Notes: a model not told the origin generated them from the sequence alone. A stretch of 64,000 nucleotides of DNA from an uncultured Muribaculaceae bacterium (GCA_934667475.1 CAKUMB010000004.1:1-64000), one strand, 5' to 3'. Counted from the stretch's first letter, positions 34,974 through 44,124 are shown. Program-made: numbers and translations.

Positions 34974-37099
34974 GTTGTTGCAATCAGTACAAAGATACAA
35001 ATTTGAAAGCAATTCACAACCGCTCGCCAACCCATCACGCGCGATGTCTGGTTGTTGCAATCAGTACAAAGATACAAATTTGAAAGCAATTCACAACGTA
35101 CGCCATACATTGATGCGTGGGAGAACAGTTGTTGCAATCAGTACAAAGATACAAATTTGAAAGCAATTCACAACACATCGGGGATGGTGAAGTAATGATC
35201 GTGGTTGTTGCAATCAGTACAAAGATACAAATTTGAAAGCAATTCACAACACTTCACAAAATTCAGATACAACAGCACTGGTTGTTGCAATCAGTACAAA
35301 GATACAAATTTGAAAGCAATTCACAACACATCAGCCGCTATCGCGAGCAGCTCGACAGTTGTTGCAATCAGTACAAAGATACAAATTTGAAAGCAATTCA
35401 CAACCAGCAACGTTTATTCTCGAAAATGCCCTCCGTTGTTGCAATCAGTACAAAGATACAAATTTGAAAGCAATTCACAACGAATCGAATGGTATAAAAT
35501 ACACTGAATTGTTGTTGCAATCAGTACAAAGATACAAATTTGAAAGCAATTCACAACGAATTTACGCACCTTTCACCGCAAGCCGTGGTTGTTGCAATCA
35601 GTACAAAGATACAAATTTGAAAGCAATTCACAACATGTCTGAGGACACCGACCGCGCGCTGTCGGTTGTTGCAATCAGTACAAAGATACAAATTTGAAAG
35701 CAATTCACAACGATTAACCTCATAAGCGCGTAGTCGCTACTGTTGTTGCAATCAGTACAAAGATACAAATTTGAAAGCAATTCACAACTCACCGTCATAG
35801 TGACGCGCAGCTCGCTGCGTTGTTGCAATCAGTACAAAGATACAAATTTGAAAGCAATTCACAACTTTGCTGTCATTTGTCGAAAAATTTTGATAGTTGT
35901 TGCAATCAGTACAAAGATACAAATTTGAAAGCAATTCACAACACCTCAGCAACAGCAGCTACAGCACCGTTGAGTTGTTGCAATCAGTACAAAGATACAA
36001 ATTTGAAAGCAATTCACAACTCTTTCGGGAGCATGAACGGGAGCGCAAACGTTGTTGCAATCAGTACAAAGATACAAATTTGAAAGCAATTCACAACAGC
36101 TCTCCTATGCGTACGCCAGTAGAAGCCGTTGTTGCAATCAGTACAAAGATACAAATTTGAAAGCAATTCACAACCTATGCGCATGCCTGTAGTCAGGCCT
36201 ATGAGTTGTTGCAATCAGTACAAAGATACAAATTTGAAAGCAATTCACAACAGGCTCTTGTTGACGAGATGACCGGCGGTAGTTGTTGCAATCAGTACAA
36301 AGATACAAATTTGAAAGCAATTCACAACACCATTCCATTTTCTTCCTCCTCTCGTTAAGTTGTTGCAATCAGTACAAAGATACAAATTTGAAAGCAATTC
36401 ACAACTAGATGCTTTAACGCCCTGTCGAGCGATTGGTTGTTGCAATCAGTACAAAGATACAAATTTGAAAGCAATTCACAACGCAAATGGCATATCTGTT
36501 AATATCTTTTCAGTTGTTGCAATCAGTACAAAGATACAAATTTGAAAGCAATTCACAACAGAGGAGCACGGAATGTTCTTTGTGATGGCGTTGTTGCAAT
36601 CAGTACAAAGATACAAATTTGAAAGCAATTCACAACATGCGCATAAAGATGAGAATCAAGATATTAGTTGTTGCAATCAGTACAAAGATACAAATTTGAA
36701 AGCAATTCACAACAAACTCCCTTGGTTACGGAAATGGCATTTAGTTGTTGCAATCAGTACAAAGATACAAATTTGAAAGCAATTCACAACACGCTTCAAG
36801 CGAGGCTTTACATAATTTCAGTTGTTGCAATCAGTACAAAGATACAAATTTGAAAGCAATTCACAACTGCGCAAATGTATAAGGAACAAGGTTATCTTGT
36901 TGTTGCAATCAGTACAAAGATACAAATTTGAAAGCAATTCACAACAAAGGAAGAATTTCGTAAAATTGCAATTGGGTTGTTGCAATCAGTACAAAGATAC
37001 AAATTTGAAAGCAATTCACAACGTAACCGACCCGCTTGAATGGCCCAGGCCCGTTGTTGCAATCAGTACAAAGATACAAATTTGAAAGCAATTGCGTGG
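34974..37099 (-). CRISPR. Type II-C CRISPR array: 28 repeats, 27 spacers
   Basis: Twenty-seven identical 47-nt repeats and one degenerate repeat alternate with 27 spacers of 29-31 nt, a period of about 77. The plus-strand repeat begins gttgttgcaatcagtac and ends gcaattcacaac. The opposite orientation matches the known Bacteroidetes II-C repeats that begin GTTGTGA. The last copy (37053) loses identity after its 41st base. On the minus strand each intact repeat holds TTG (repeat bases 46-44), a 19-base spacer and TATCTTTG (bases 24-17), a complete Bacteroidetes promoter. The tracrRNA anti-repeat pairs with the minus-strand transcript, fixing the functional orientation. No two spacers look identical; their targets are unknown. 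Confidence 0.98.
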
Positions 37100-37182
37100 G
37101 TGGGCTTCGGGCGAAATGTGCGTATGGTGGGCGAAAAATTGGGCGGAAAAAAGTTGTTTTTGCTCAATTTTGAGGGCGCGGG

Positions 37183-37213
37183 TTGCGTTTATATCTCAGA
37201 TTGAGTAACTTTG
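37183..37213 (+). promoter_or_regulatory. Promoter of the gliding-motility-type surface protein gene
   Basis: TTG (37183-37185), a 20-base spacer and TAACTTTG (37206-37213) fit the consensus. The -7 box ends only 6 bases before the ATG at 37220, so the mRNA would have almost no leader. Confidence 0.65.
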
Positions 37214-37219
37214 CCAGTT

Positions 37220-38566
37220 ATGAGAAAGGTATTTGTCACAGTTTTGGCCATGGCTTTGGCGGCGGGTGCCGCCAGTGCCCAGATTGCGTTTACGGGCGCA
37301 AGCAAGGCCGTGTATGATGAGGCTCCGGCTGCCAGCACGGGCTTGAACCACATATATGTGCTCGACAGCTCGGCAGGCGTGGGCATGACCTACACTGCCG
37401 CCAGTGCCCAGTCGCCCGTGGTGTGGTACACCTATGGCAGCGGCGGTGGCGCGTATGCCACTCAGCTCGACGGCGTTGAGCGCAATGGCCGCGAAACGGT
37501 GTTGCGCCAGGTGAAGCCCGATTGCGGCTATATAATTGAGGAAGGCACCCAGCGCACCTATGTGTGGGTGGCTGACTACAGCGCCCACGCTCTGAGTCTG
37601 GAGTCGGTTGAGGCCGCTCCGGCCTCCGACTGCGGCACGGCCACGCTCAATGTGGCGGGCAGCGGCAGCGACTTGGAGTATTACTCCATTACGGGCGTGC
37701 GCAAGGTGCTCGACCGCCAGTTGAAGCTCGCCTACCGCTCGCTCGAGTGGAGCGATGACCAGAGCCAGTGGGTGGAGAAGGCCGAGGAGGAATCCTACGA
37801 GTCGTTCAAGCCCACCATGGTGGTGCCCGCACCGCTGTGCAACACCGAGTTCACTCTGACGGGCGACAAGTTTCTGCGCTTCTGGGGGCGTGAGCAGACG
37901 GTGTCGAGCAGCACCTACGCCACCAGTGCGGTGGATGTGCGCACCACGGCCGTGCAGGAGACGCGCGACAACGACAATGAGCGCAAAGACGATGGCCAGA
38001 CGGCCATGGGCGGCTCGGCTCCTGTGAAAATCACCTTCTCGTCGCACTGCACCGACGCAGTGGTCTACAAGGAGTGGCAGATGGCCACCGACCCCGACTT
38101 CAATAGCATTCAGCTGCGCCTCAACCAAGACGAGGTGGAGCAGACGTTTGAGGACGCCGGCACGTTCTACTGGCGCTTCATTGGCTCAAACGCCGACGGC
38201 TCGTGCAGTGCCACAGGCGAGACCTACACGGTGAGCATCGGCACGTCGGAGCTGCTTTGCCCCAACGCGTTCACCCCTGGCTCAAGCGAGGGCGTGAACG
38301 ATGTGTGGAAGGTGTCATACAAGTCGATAGTGCAGTTCCACTGCTGGATTTTCAACCGCTGGGGCAACAAGATTATTGAACTCAACGACCCCTCGCAGGG
38401 CTGGGACGGACGCTACCGCGGCAAGCTGGTGGACACGGGCGTGTACTACTACGTGATTGAGGCCCGCGGCGCCGACGGCAAAAACTACAAGCTGAAGGGC
38501 GACATCAACATAATCCGCCACAAGCAGGGCCTTAACGGCACCACTGGCGGCACTCAGGGCAACTGA
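37220..38566 (+). CDS. Secreted protein with gliding-motility-associated C-terminal domain (T9SS type B sorting domain)
   Basis: This protein of about 448 aa has a clear signal peptide (MRKVFVTVLAMALAAGAASAQ). The final 90 residues form a CHU_C domain: LCPNAFTPGSSEGVNDVW, then FNRWGNKIIELNDPSQGWDGRYRGK and GVYYYVIEARG. This domain directs export by the type IX secretion system in its type B form. The middle region has no recognised catalytic motif. I use ATG 37220 because the TTG start at 37211 lies within the -7 box. Its function on the surface is unknown. Confidence 0.88.
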   Translation: MRKVFVTVLAMALAAGAASAQIAFTGASKAVYDEAPAASTGLNHIYVLDSSAGVGMTYTAASAQSPVVWYTYGSGGGAYATQLDGVERNGRETVLRQVKPDCGYIIEEGTQRTYVWVADYSAHALSLESVEAAPASDCGTATLNVAGSGSDLEYYSITGVRKVLDRQLKLAYRSLEWSDDQSQWVEKAEEESYESFKPTMVVPAPLCNTEFTLTGDKFLRFWGREQTVSSSTYATSAVDVRTTAVQETRDNDNERKDDGQTAMGGSAPVKITFSSHCTDAVVYKEWQMATDPDFNSIQLRLNQDEVEQTFEDAGTFYWRFIGSNADGSCSATGETYTVSIGTSELLCPNAFTPGSSEGVNDVWKVSYKSIVQFHCWIFNRWGNKIIELNDPSQGWDGRYRGKLVDTGVYYYVIEARGADGKNYKLKGDINIIRHKQGLNGTTGGTQGN

Positions 38567-38708
38567 GGCCCCGACGGCGCCCGCCTGGCGGGCGGAGTAA
38601 AAAAAGACAGTGAACTGGAGCGCGGCGCGCATCCCATGCCACACAGGCGGCCGGGGTGCGCCGCGCGCCATGCATATGCAAAAAACTACAGAGACGTAAA
38701 TGACATAT

Positions 38709-39671
38709 ATGAAGAAAATTGCAATATTGCCGCTTGTGGCGGCTGCGGCCTGCGCCGTGCCATGTGTGGCGCAGACAACGGCAGGGGCAACCTACCGCGG
38801 CCACGAGGCTGCGGTGTTTGCCGTGAAGTCCAATCCCACGGTGCCGCTCAGGATGACCTTTTGCGGCGACACGGTGGACCTCGACCGCCTCGACATGTTT
38901 GAGCGGCTCGACCGAGAACTCACCTCGGTGGTGTATGCCCACACGAGCACGCTGCTGTGCCTGAAGCGCGCCAACCGCTATTTCCCCGCGCTCGACTCAA
39001 TGCTGCGTGCCAACGGGGTGCCGCTCGACTTCCTCTACCTGGCATGCACCGAGAGCACCATGGACTGCAACGCCTATTCGCCGGCCCATGCCGCCGGACT
39101 GTGGCAGCTGCTGGCCGCCACAGCCCGCCAGTATGGCCTGGAGGTGAACGGCGAGGTGGACGAGCGCTACGATCCCGAAAAGTCGACTGTGGCCGCCTGC
39201 CGCTATCTGAAGGCCGCCTACCGCAAATATGGCCACTGGGCTACGGTGGCGGCCAGCTACAACGCTGGCATGGGACGCATATCGGGCGAGCTCGAGCGTC
39301 AGCTCGAGTCAAATTCGTTTGACCTCTACCTCAACAGCGAGACGTCGCGCTACGTGTTCCGCATCATGGCCTACAAGATGCTGCTGTCCGACCCCAAGCG
39401 CTTTGGCTACCGCCTGACGCGCCAACAGCTGTATCAGGCAGTGCGCTGCACCACCGACACCGTGAGCGGCCCCGTGTCCAGCTGGCCACAGTGGGCCAAG
39501 GCCCATGGCATCACCTATGCGCAGCTGCGCGAGGCCAATCCGTGGATTCGCGCAAGCCGGCTCACCAACTCGCGGCGCCGCAAATATGTGGTGCGCATTC
39601 CGCTGGCCGACGACCTTTACCGCTCGCGCCGCAGCTACTCGGCCTACAACCCCGACTGGGTGGTGGGGTGA
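38709..39671 (+). CDS. Lytic transglycosylase (GH23/SLT domain)
   Basis: This exported enzyme of about 320 aa cleaves peptidoglycan glycan strands to 1,6-anhydroMurNAc products. A signal peptide (MKKIAILPLVAAAACAVPCVAQ) is followed by the SLT domain. The catalytic glutamate is in ACTESTMD, followed by SPAHAAGLWQLLAATARQYGL and VAASYNAGMGRI. A C-terminal segment (ITYAQLREANPWI) looks LysM-like. An in-frame ATG at 38700 is an alternative start. It lies 142 bases after the surface protein on the same strand. Confidence 0.9.
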   Translation: MKKIAILPLVAAAACAVPCVAQTTAGATYRGHEAAVFAVKSNPTVPLRMTFCGDTVDLDRLDMFERLDRELTSVVYAHTSTLLCLKRANRYFPALDSMLRANGVPLDFLYLACTESTMDCNAYSPAHAAGLWQLLAATARQYGLEVNGEVDERYDPEKSTVAACRYLKAAYRKYGHWATVAASYNAGMGRISGELERQLESNSFDLYLNSETSRYVFRIMAYKMLLSDPKRFGYRLTRQQLYQAVRCTTDTVSGPVSSWPQWAKAHGITYAQLREANPWIRASRLTNSRRRKYVVRIPLADDLYRSRRSYSAYNPDWVVG

Positions 39672-39734
39672 ACTGTGGCAAGCGACTACAAAACAGACGA
39701 TAATAAGAAACCAAACGACAAAAGAGCATAATCA

Positions 39735-42572
39735 ATGAAAATTGGCGACAAAGAGGTGGACTGCGTGAGCGTGCTGGGCGCGCGAGTGCACAACCTTAAG
39801 AATATCGACGTCGACATTCCGCACCACAGCCTCACAGTGATCACGGGGCTTAGCGGCAGCGGCAAGTCGTCGCTGGCCTTCGACACTATTTTTGCCGAGG
39901 GGCAGCGGCGCTACCTCGAGACGTTTTCGGCCTACGCCCGCAACATGCTGGGGGTGCTTGAGCGTCCCGACGTTGACAAAATCTCGGGCCTGAACCCCGT
40001 GATTTCGATAGGGCAGAAGACCGTCAACAAAAATCCGCGAAGCACCATTGGCACCACCACCGAGGTCTACGACTACCTGCGCCTGCTGTTTGCGCGCGTG
40101 GGCGACGCCTATTCCTACCTGTCGGGCAAGAAGATGGTGAAGTATTCGGTCGACAAGATTCTCGACCTAATTCTCGACCGCTACGACGGCCGCAAAATCT
40201 ACATTCTGGCACCGCTGGTGAAGAACCGCAAGGGCCACTACAAAGACTTGTTTGAGCAGCTGCGCAAAAAAGGCTACATGAATGTGCGCATCGACGGCGA
40301 GGTGAAGGAAATCACCTTTGGCATGAAGCTCGACCGATATCGCAACCACGACATTCAGCTGGTGGTCGACCGCCTGCGCGTGGCCCGCAAAGATGGGGCC
40401 CGCCTGCGCGACACGGTAGAACTCACCTTTAAGCAGGGTGGCAACCAGCTGATGGTGCTCGATGCCGAAAGCGGCGAGCTGGGCTACTACAGCAAGTCGC
40501 TCATGGACCCCGACACGGGGTTGTCGTATATGGAGCCGGCCCCCCACAACTTCTCGTTCAACTCGCCGCAGGGCGCCTGCCACCGCTGCAAGGGCCTGGG
40601 CTACGTCAACATCATCGACCGCGAGAAGGTGATGCCCGACACGTCGCTCTCGATTCGCAAGGGCGGCATTCTGCCGCTGGGCAAATACAAAAATGCCCTC
40701 ATATTCTGGCAGGTGCAGGCCATTTGCGAGAAGTATGGCGTCACGCTCGACACTCCGCTCGCCAGTGTGCCCGATGAGGCCATCGATGAGATTATGAACG
40801 GCACCGACGAGCGTCTGCCCATCAAGACCGAGACCATGAGCACGAGCAACTACTTCCTGTCGTACGACGGACTGGTGAAATACTTGGAACTGCAGAAGAG
40901 CGACGAGTCGACCAATCAGGCCCAGAAGTGGGCCGGACAGTTCTTCTCGCGTGCCGTGTGCCCCGAGTGCCACGGCGACCGCCTCAACCGCGAGGCTCTG
41001 CACTTCCGCGTCAATGGCAAAAACATTGCCCAGCTCGCCTCGATGGACATATCGGAGCTGCGCGAGTGGATGGCCGACTTGCACAATCATCTGCCCGAGC
41101 CCAAGTGGAAGGTGGCCGAGCAGATAGTGAAGGAAATTGACGGCCGCCTCGGCTTTATGCTCGATGTTGGCCTCGACTACGTGTCGCTTAACCGCAACTC
41201 GGCGTCGCTCTCGGGCGGCGAAAGCCAGCGCATACGCCTTGCCACGCAAATCGGGTCGCAGCTGGTGAATGTGCTCTACATTCTCGATGAGCCCAGCATC
41301 GGCCTGCATCAGCGCGACAATCAGCGGCTCATCGACTCGCTCAAGAAGCTGCGCGACGAGGGCAACACCGTGATAGTGGTGGAGCACGACAAGGACATGA
41401 TGCTCGAGGCCGACTATGTGGTCGACATCGGCCCCAAGGCGGGACGCAAGGGCGGCAACGTGATGTTTGCCGGCACTCCCGCCCAGATGCTCGCCAGCCA
41501 CACCATCACGGCCGATTATCTGAATGGCACGCGCAGCATACCCGTTCCGGACACCCGGCGCGAGGGCAACGGACATTGGCTCAGCCTGCACGGATGCTGT
41601 GGTAACAACCTGAAAAACGTGGATGTTATGCTGCCTTTGGGCACGTTTGTTTGCGTCACCGGAGTGTCGGGCAGTGGCAAGTCGAGCCTCATAAACGGCA
41701 CGCTTCAACCCATTCTGAGTCAAAAATTCTATCGCTCCCTTACCGAACCCCTTAAATACTCCAGTGTGGAGGGCTTGGAGTGGGTCGACAAGGTGGTCAC
41801 CGTCGACCAGTCGCCGCTTGGCCGCACTCCGCGCTCCAACCCCGCCACCTACACTGGCGTGTTTGCCGACATACGCAATGTGTTTGTCAATCTGCCCGAA
41901 TCCAAAATCCGCGGCTACAAGCCAGGACGCTTCTCGTTCAACATATCGGGCGGCCGCTGTGAGGTGTGCAAAGGCAACGGCTACAAGACGGTGGAGATGA
42001 ACTTCCTGCCCGACGTGCTGGTGCCGTGCGAGGAGTGCGGCGGCAAGCGCTACAACCGCGAAACGCTCGAGGTGAAGTTCAAGGGCAAGTCGATAGCCGA
42101 CGTGCTCGACATGACCATCAATCAAGCGGTGGAGTTCTTCGAAGCCATTCCATCGATTCTCAACAAAATCAAAGTGCTGCAGGATGTGGGCCTGGGCTAC
42201 ATCAAGCTGGGCCAGCCGTCGAGCACACTTTCTGGCGGCGAGAGCCAGCGCGTGAAGCTGGCCGCCGAGCTGTCGAAGCGCGACACGGGCAAAACTGTCT
42301 ACATTCTCGATGAGCCCACCACGGGATTGCACTTCGAGGACATCAACGTTTTGCTGGGCGTGCTCAACCGCCTTGTCCAAAAAGGCAACACCGTGATTGT
42401 GATTGAGCACAACCTTGATGTGATAAAATGTGCCGACTACATCATCGACATGGGTCCCGAGGGTGGACGCAATGGCGGTAGGGTGGTGGCTTGCGGCACC
42501 CCCGAGAAGGTAGCCGAAAATCAGACTTCGGTCACCGCAAAATTCATCAAGCAGGAATTGCAAGCCAGATAA
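39735..42572 (+). CDS. uvrA: Excinuclease ABC subunit A
   Basis: UvrA recognises bulky DNA lesions for nucleotide excision repair. The 945-aa protein has two ABC ATPase halves: Walker A GLSGSGKSS at residues 38-46 and GVSGSGKSS near 641, with signatures LSGGESQRIRLA and LSGGESQRVKLA. The second zinc module (CEVCKGNG ... CEECGG, from about 740) is intact. In the first module only CHRCKGLG (C282, C285) is present; the upstream CPxCG pair is replaced by LGYYSKSLMD. This reduced finger is, to my knowledge, a feature of many Bacteroidetes UvrA proteins. Confidence 0.95.
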   Translation: MKIGDKEVDCVSVLGARVHNLKNIDVDIPHHSLTVITGLSGSGKSSLAFDTIFAEGQRRYLETFSAYARNMLGVLERPDVDKISGLNPVISIGQKTVNKNPRSTIGTTTEVYDYLRLLFARVGDAYSYLSGKKMVKYSVDKILDLILDRYDGRKIYILAPLVKNRKGHYKDLFEQLRKKGYMNVRIDGEVKEITFGMKLDRYRNHDIQLVVDRLRVARKDGARLRDTVELTFKQGGNQLMVLDAESGELGYYSKSLMDPDTGLSYMEPAPHNFSFNSPQGACHRCKGLGYVNIIDREKVMPDTSLSIRKGGILPLGKYKNALIFWQVQAICEKYGVTLDTPLASVPDEAIDEIMNGTDERLPIKTETMSTSNYFLSYDGLVKYLELQKSDESTNQAQKWAGQFFSRAVCPECHGDRLNREALHFRVNGKNIAQLASMDISELREWMADLHNHLPEPKWKVAEQIVKEIDGRLGFMLDVGLDYVSLNRNSASLSGGESQRIRLATQIGSQLVNVLYILDEPSIGLHQRDNQRLIDSLKKLRDEGNTVIVVEHDKDMMLEADYVVDIGPKAGRKGGNVMFAGTPAQMLASHTITADYLNGTRSIPVPDTRREGNGHWLSLHGCCGNNLKNVDVMLPLGTFVCVTGVSGSGKSSLINGTLQPILSQKFYRSLTEPLKYSSVEGLEWVDKVVTVDQSPLGRTPRSNPATYTGVFADIRNVFVNLPESKIRGYKPGRFSFNISGGRCEVCKGNGYKTVEMNFLPDVLVPCEECGGKRYNRETLEVKFKGKSIADVLDMTINQAVEFFEAIPSILNKIKVLQDVGLGYIKLGQPSSTLSGGESQRVKLAAELSKRDTGKTVYILDEPTTGLHFEDINVLLGVLNRLVQKGNTVIVIEHNLDVIKCADYIIDMGPEGGRNGGRVVACGTPEKVAENQTSVTAKFIKQELQAR

Positions 42573-42591
42573 TTTTCTGGTCGATATCATA

Positions 42592-42634
42592 GGCGCTCCG
42601 GTGGTGGCTTGGTCACTGCCGGAGCGCCGTTTTT
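42592..42634 (+). terminator. First terminator after uvrA
   Basis: ggcgctccgg (42592-42601) pairs with ccggagcgcc (42619-42628), followed by GTTTTT. Confidence 0.88.
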
Positions 42635-42680
42635 ATGCCCGTTTGCCGCACAGATTGTGGCAAAAAACGGGCATTTTTTA
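42635..42680 (+). terminator. Second, tandem terminator after uvrA
   Basis: atgcccgttt...gcc (42635-42647) pairs with ggc...aaacgggcat (42659-42674), then a run of T. It abuts the first terminator, an unusually strong transcriptional insulation before the AT-rich control region. Confidence 0.8.
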
Positions 42681-43345
42681 TTTTTCTGAGCCTTTTCCAT
42701 AATGGAATAGGGGAGGTGAGTGCAGCGTGCGTAACTGCATTGAAATGCAGCGCTTTGACTGCTGCCGATGGCTATGCTGTGCCAGTGCTCAATGCTTTCA
42801 GATTTCGATGTGTGTGCAGTCGGCCGATTTGAAATTCTAAATTACAAGGAAAATGCGATAAAATGGAATGATTACAAAATAGGTAAGTTTACCATCGCGG
42901 CTGAGTGGTGAATTTACATTTGTGAATGCAAATGTAAATAAAAAGCCAGATGGTGTAGCTTGTTATTAAGGTGTGTAAATAGATGTGTTTGCAAAAGTAA
43001 AGTGAAAATTCGATAAAACGGGTGGTTTTGACAATGTGAATTTGCAAACACATAATTTACAAAAAGATTAGAAATGCTTATTAACACTCATTAATACAAG
43101 GTATATATAACTATATATCAGTGCATTACCCGTTGAATATTAAAGTGCTAAGTTACGAATTTCGCGCAATATTCCCCATTGTCCAACTGCCTCCCTGCTA
43201 TTGGCACGCAGCACGCTGAAATGCAGCAAAATGCCGATGAACCTTAAATGTTTATTGCAATGTGTGTGTTTGTAAACGTAAACACACCCCCGAATATGCC
43301 GATTGCGTGCGCAAACAGCCGTCGCAGACATTTGTAATCTAAAAT
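42681..43345. other. AT-rich control region with repeated TTTRYAAA-like inverted repeats
   Basis: No credible gene is present. The stretch carries tttacatttg/caaatgtaaa (42913-42938, 10-bp arms), atgtgtttgcaaa (42983-42995) inverted as tttgcaaacacat (43041-43053), and gtgtgttt/aaacacac around GTAAACGT (43264-43287). The shared core of TGT/TTTGCAAA/TTTACA words suggests operator sites for a DNA-binding protein, plausibly the regulator at 43409. This is inference. Confidence 0.5.
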
Positions 43346-43376
43346 TTTGATTTCTCAATTATATGCCTTAAATTTG
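43346..43376 (+). promoter_or_regulatory. Promoter of the HTH regulator gene
   Basis: TTTG (43346-43349), exactly 19 bases, then TAAATTTG (43369-43376): a full consensus promoter 32 bases before the ATG. Confidence 0.8.
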
Positions 43377-43408
43377 CAGATGTGAAATTTGAATACGTTA
43401 ATTGAGTT

Positions 43409-43978
43409 ATGGACATAGTTTCGCGTTTAAAACACTTCTTGGAGACCAACGGAATCACCAATTCGCTCTTTGCCGACACTTGCGGCATAGCGCGCCCCAC
43501 CTTGTCGCAGCTGTTAAATGGCCGCAACAGGCGTGTGAGCGATGAGATTTTGGCCAAGATACACAAGGCCTACCCCACCCTCAACATCATGTGGCTGATG
43601 TTTGGCGATGGTAATATGATTGGTCCAAATGCGAACATAGCCAATAGCGACACCTTGCCATCAACTGGCGTAGATTTCGCTGCTCAGGCTGGGGCCGACG
43701 GCTCTATCGAGGAGCCTAATTCTCGGGCCACGCAATCCATAATGTTCGATGAACCCGAGTCGGATGCGGTGCCTGCCGACGCCACCCAGGGCGAGGCTAA
43801 GGAGCCTGTGCGCGAAGCCGCCCCAGCTGCTTCGCTTAGCGCCGCTCTGCAAGACTTGGCTCGCCGCGGAGGCCAAATGCCACGGCCTGCCACCCCTCCG
43901 GCCGATGGCCGCCGCATAGTGAGCATAATGGTGTTTTACAACGACAATAGCTTCGAAACATTCACGCCGCAGTCATGA
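43409..43978 (+). CDS. XRE-like helix-turn-helix regulator
   Basis: Residues 1-65 of this 189-aa protein form a Cro/CI-type HTH (RLKHFLETNGITNSLFADTCGIARPTLSQLLNGRNRRVSDEIL). The middle is low-complexity, rich in Ala, Pro and acidic residues. The last about 20 residues (RRIVSIMVFYNDNSFETFTP) form a short conserved-looking strand motif. I do not recognise a ligand domain. It stands alone behind an 800-base AT-rich region rich in inverted repeats and may regulate itself. Its target genes are unknown. Confidence 0.82.
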   Translation: MDIVSRLKHFLETNGITNSLFADTCGIARPTLSQLLNGRNRRVSDEILAKIHKAYPTLNIMWLMFGDGNMIGPNANIANSDTLPSTGVDFAAQAGADGSIEEPNSRATQSIMFDEPESDAVPADATQGEAKEPVREAAPAASLSAALQDLARRGGQMPRPATPPADGRRIVSIMVFYNDNSFETFTPQS

Positions 43979-44030
43979 CGCATGGCTCAGCGCACGCTTT
44001 TCTGTAATAATAGATATATATAAAACGGCG

Positions 44031-44073
44031 GCTGCCCGGCCATCTTCTCACCGAAGAGGCCGGGCAGCTGTTA
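44031..44073. terminator. Hairpin terminator between the HTH gene and pyrD
   Basis: gctgcccggcc (44031-44041) pairs with ggccgggcagc (44058-44068), with tcttc/gaaga nested. The U-tract is weak, but the 11-bp GC stem lies between convergent genes. Confidence 0.6.
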
Positions 44074-44124
44074 TAGTGTCCTTATATATATTATGTAAAT
44101 GTGTAGTGTGGGGCGGTGCGGCGC

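Noticed and set aside
34942..37085. Many 60-110 codon frames across the CRISPR array with the recurring peptide SVQRYKFESNSQ on the plus strand and its minus-strand counterpart
   Set aside because: They are translations of the 47-nt repeat, which happens to lack stops in some frames. They have no gene character.
37211..37219. TTG start for the gliding-motility-type protein
   Set aside because: It lies within the -7 box, and the signal peptide begins naturally at ATG 37220.
43140..43358. 72-codon minus-strand frame in the AT-rich control region
   Set aside because: It crosses inverted repeats and the HTH promoter and has no family resemblance.
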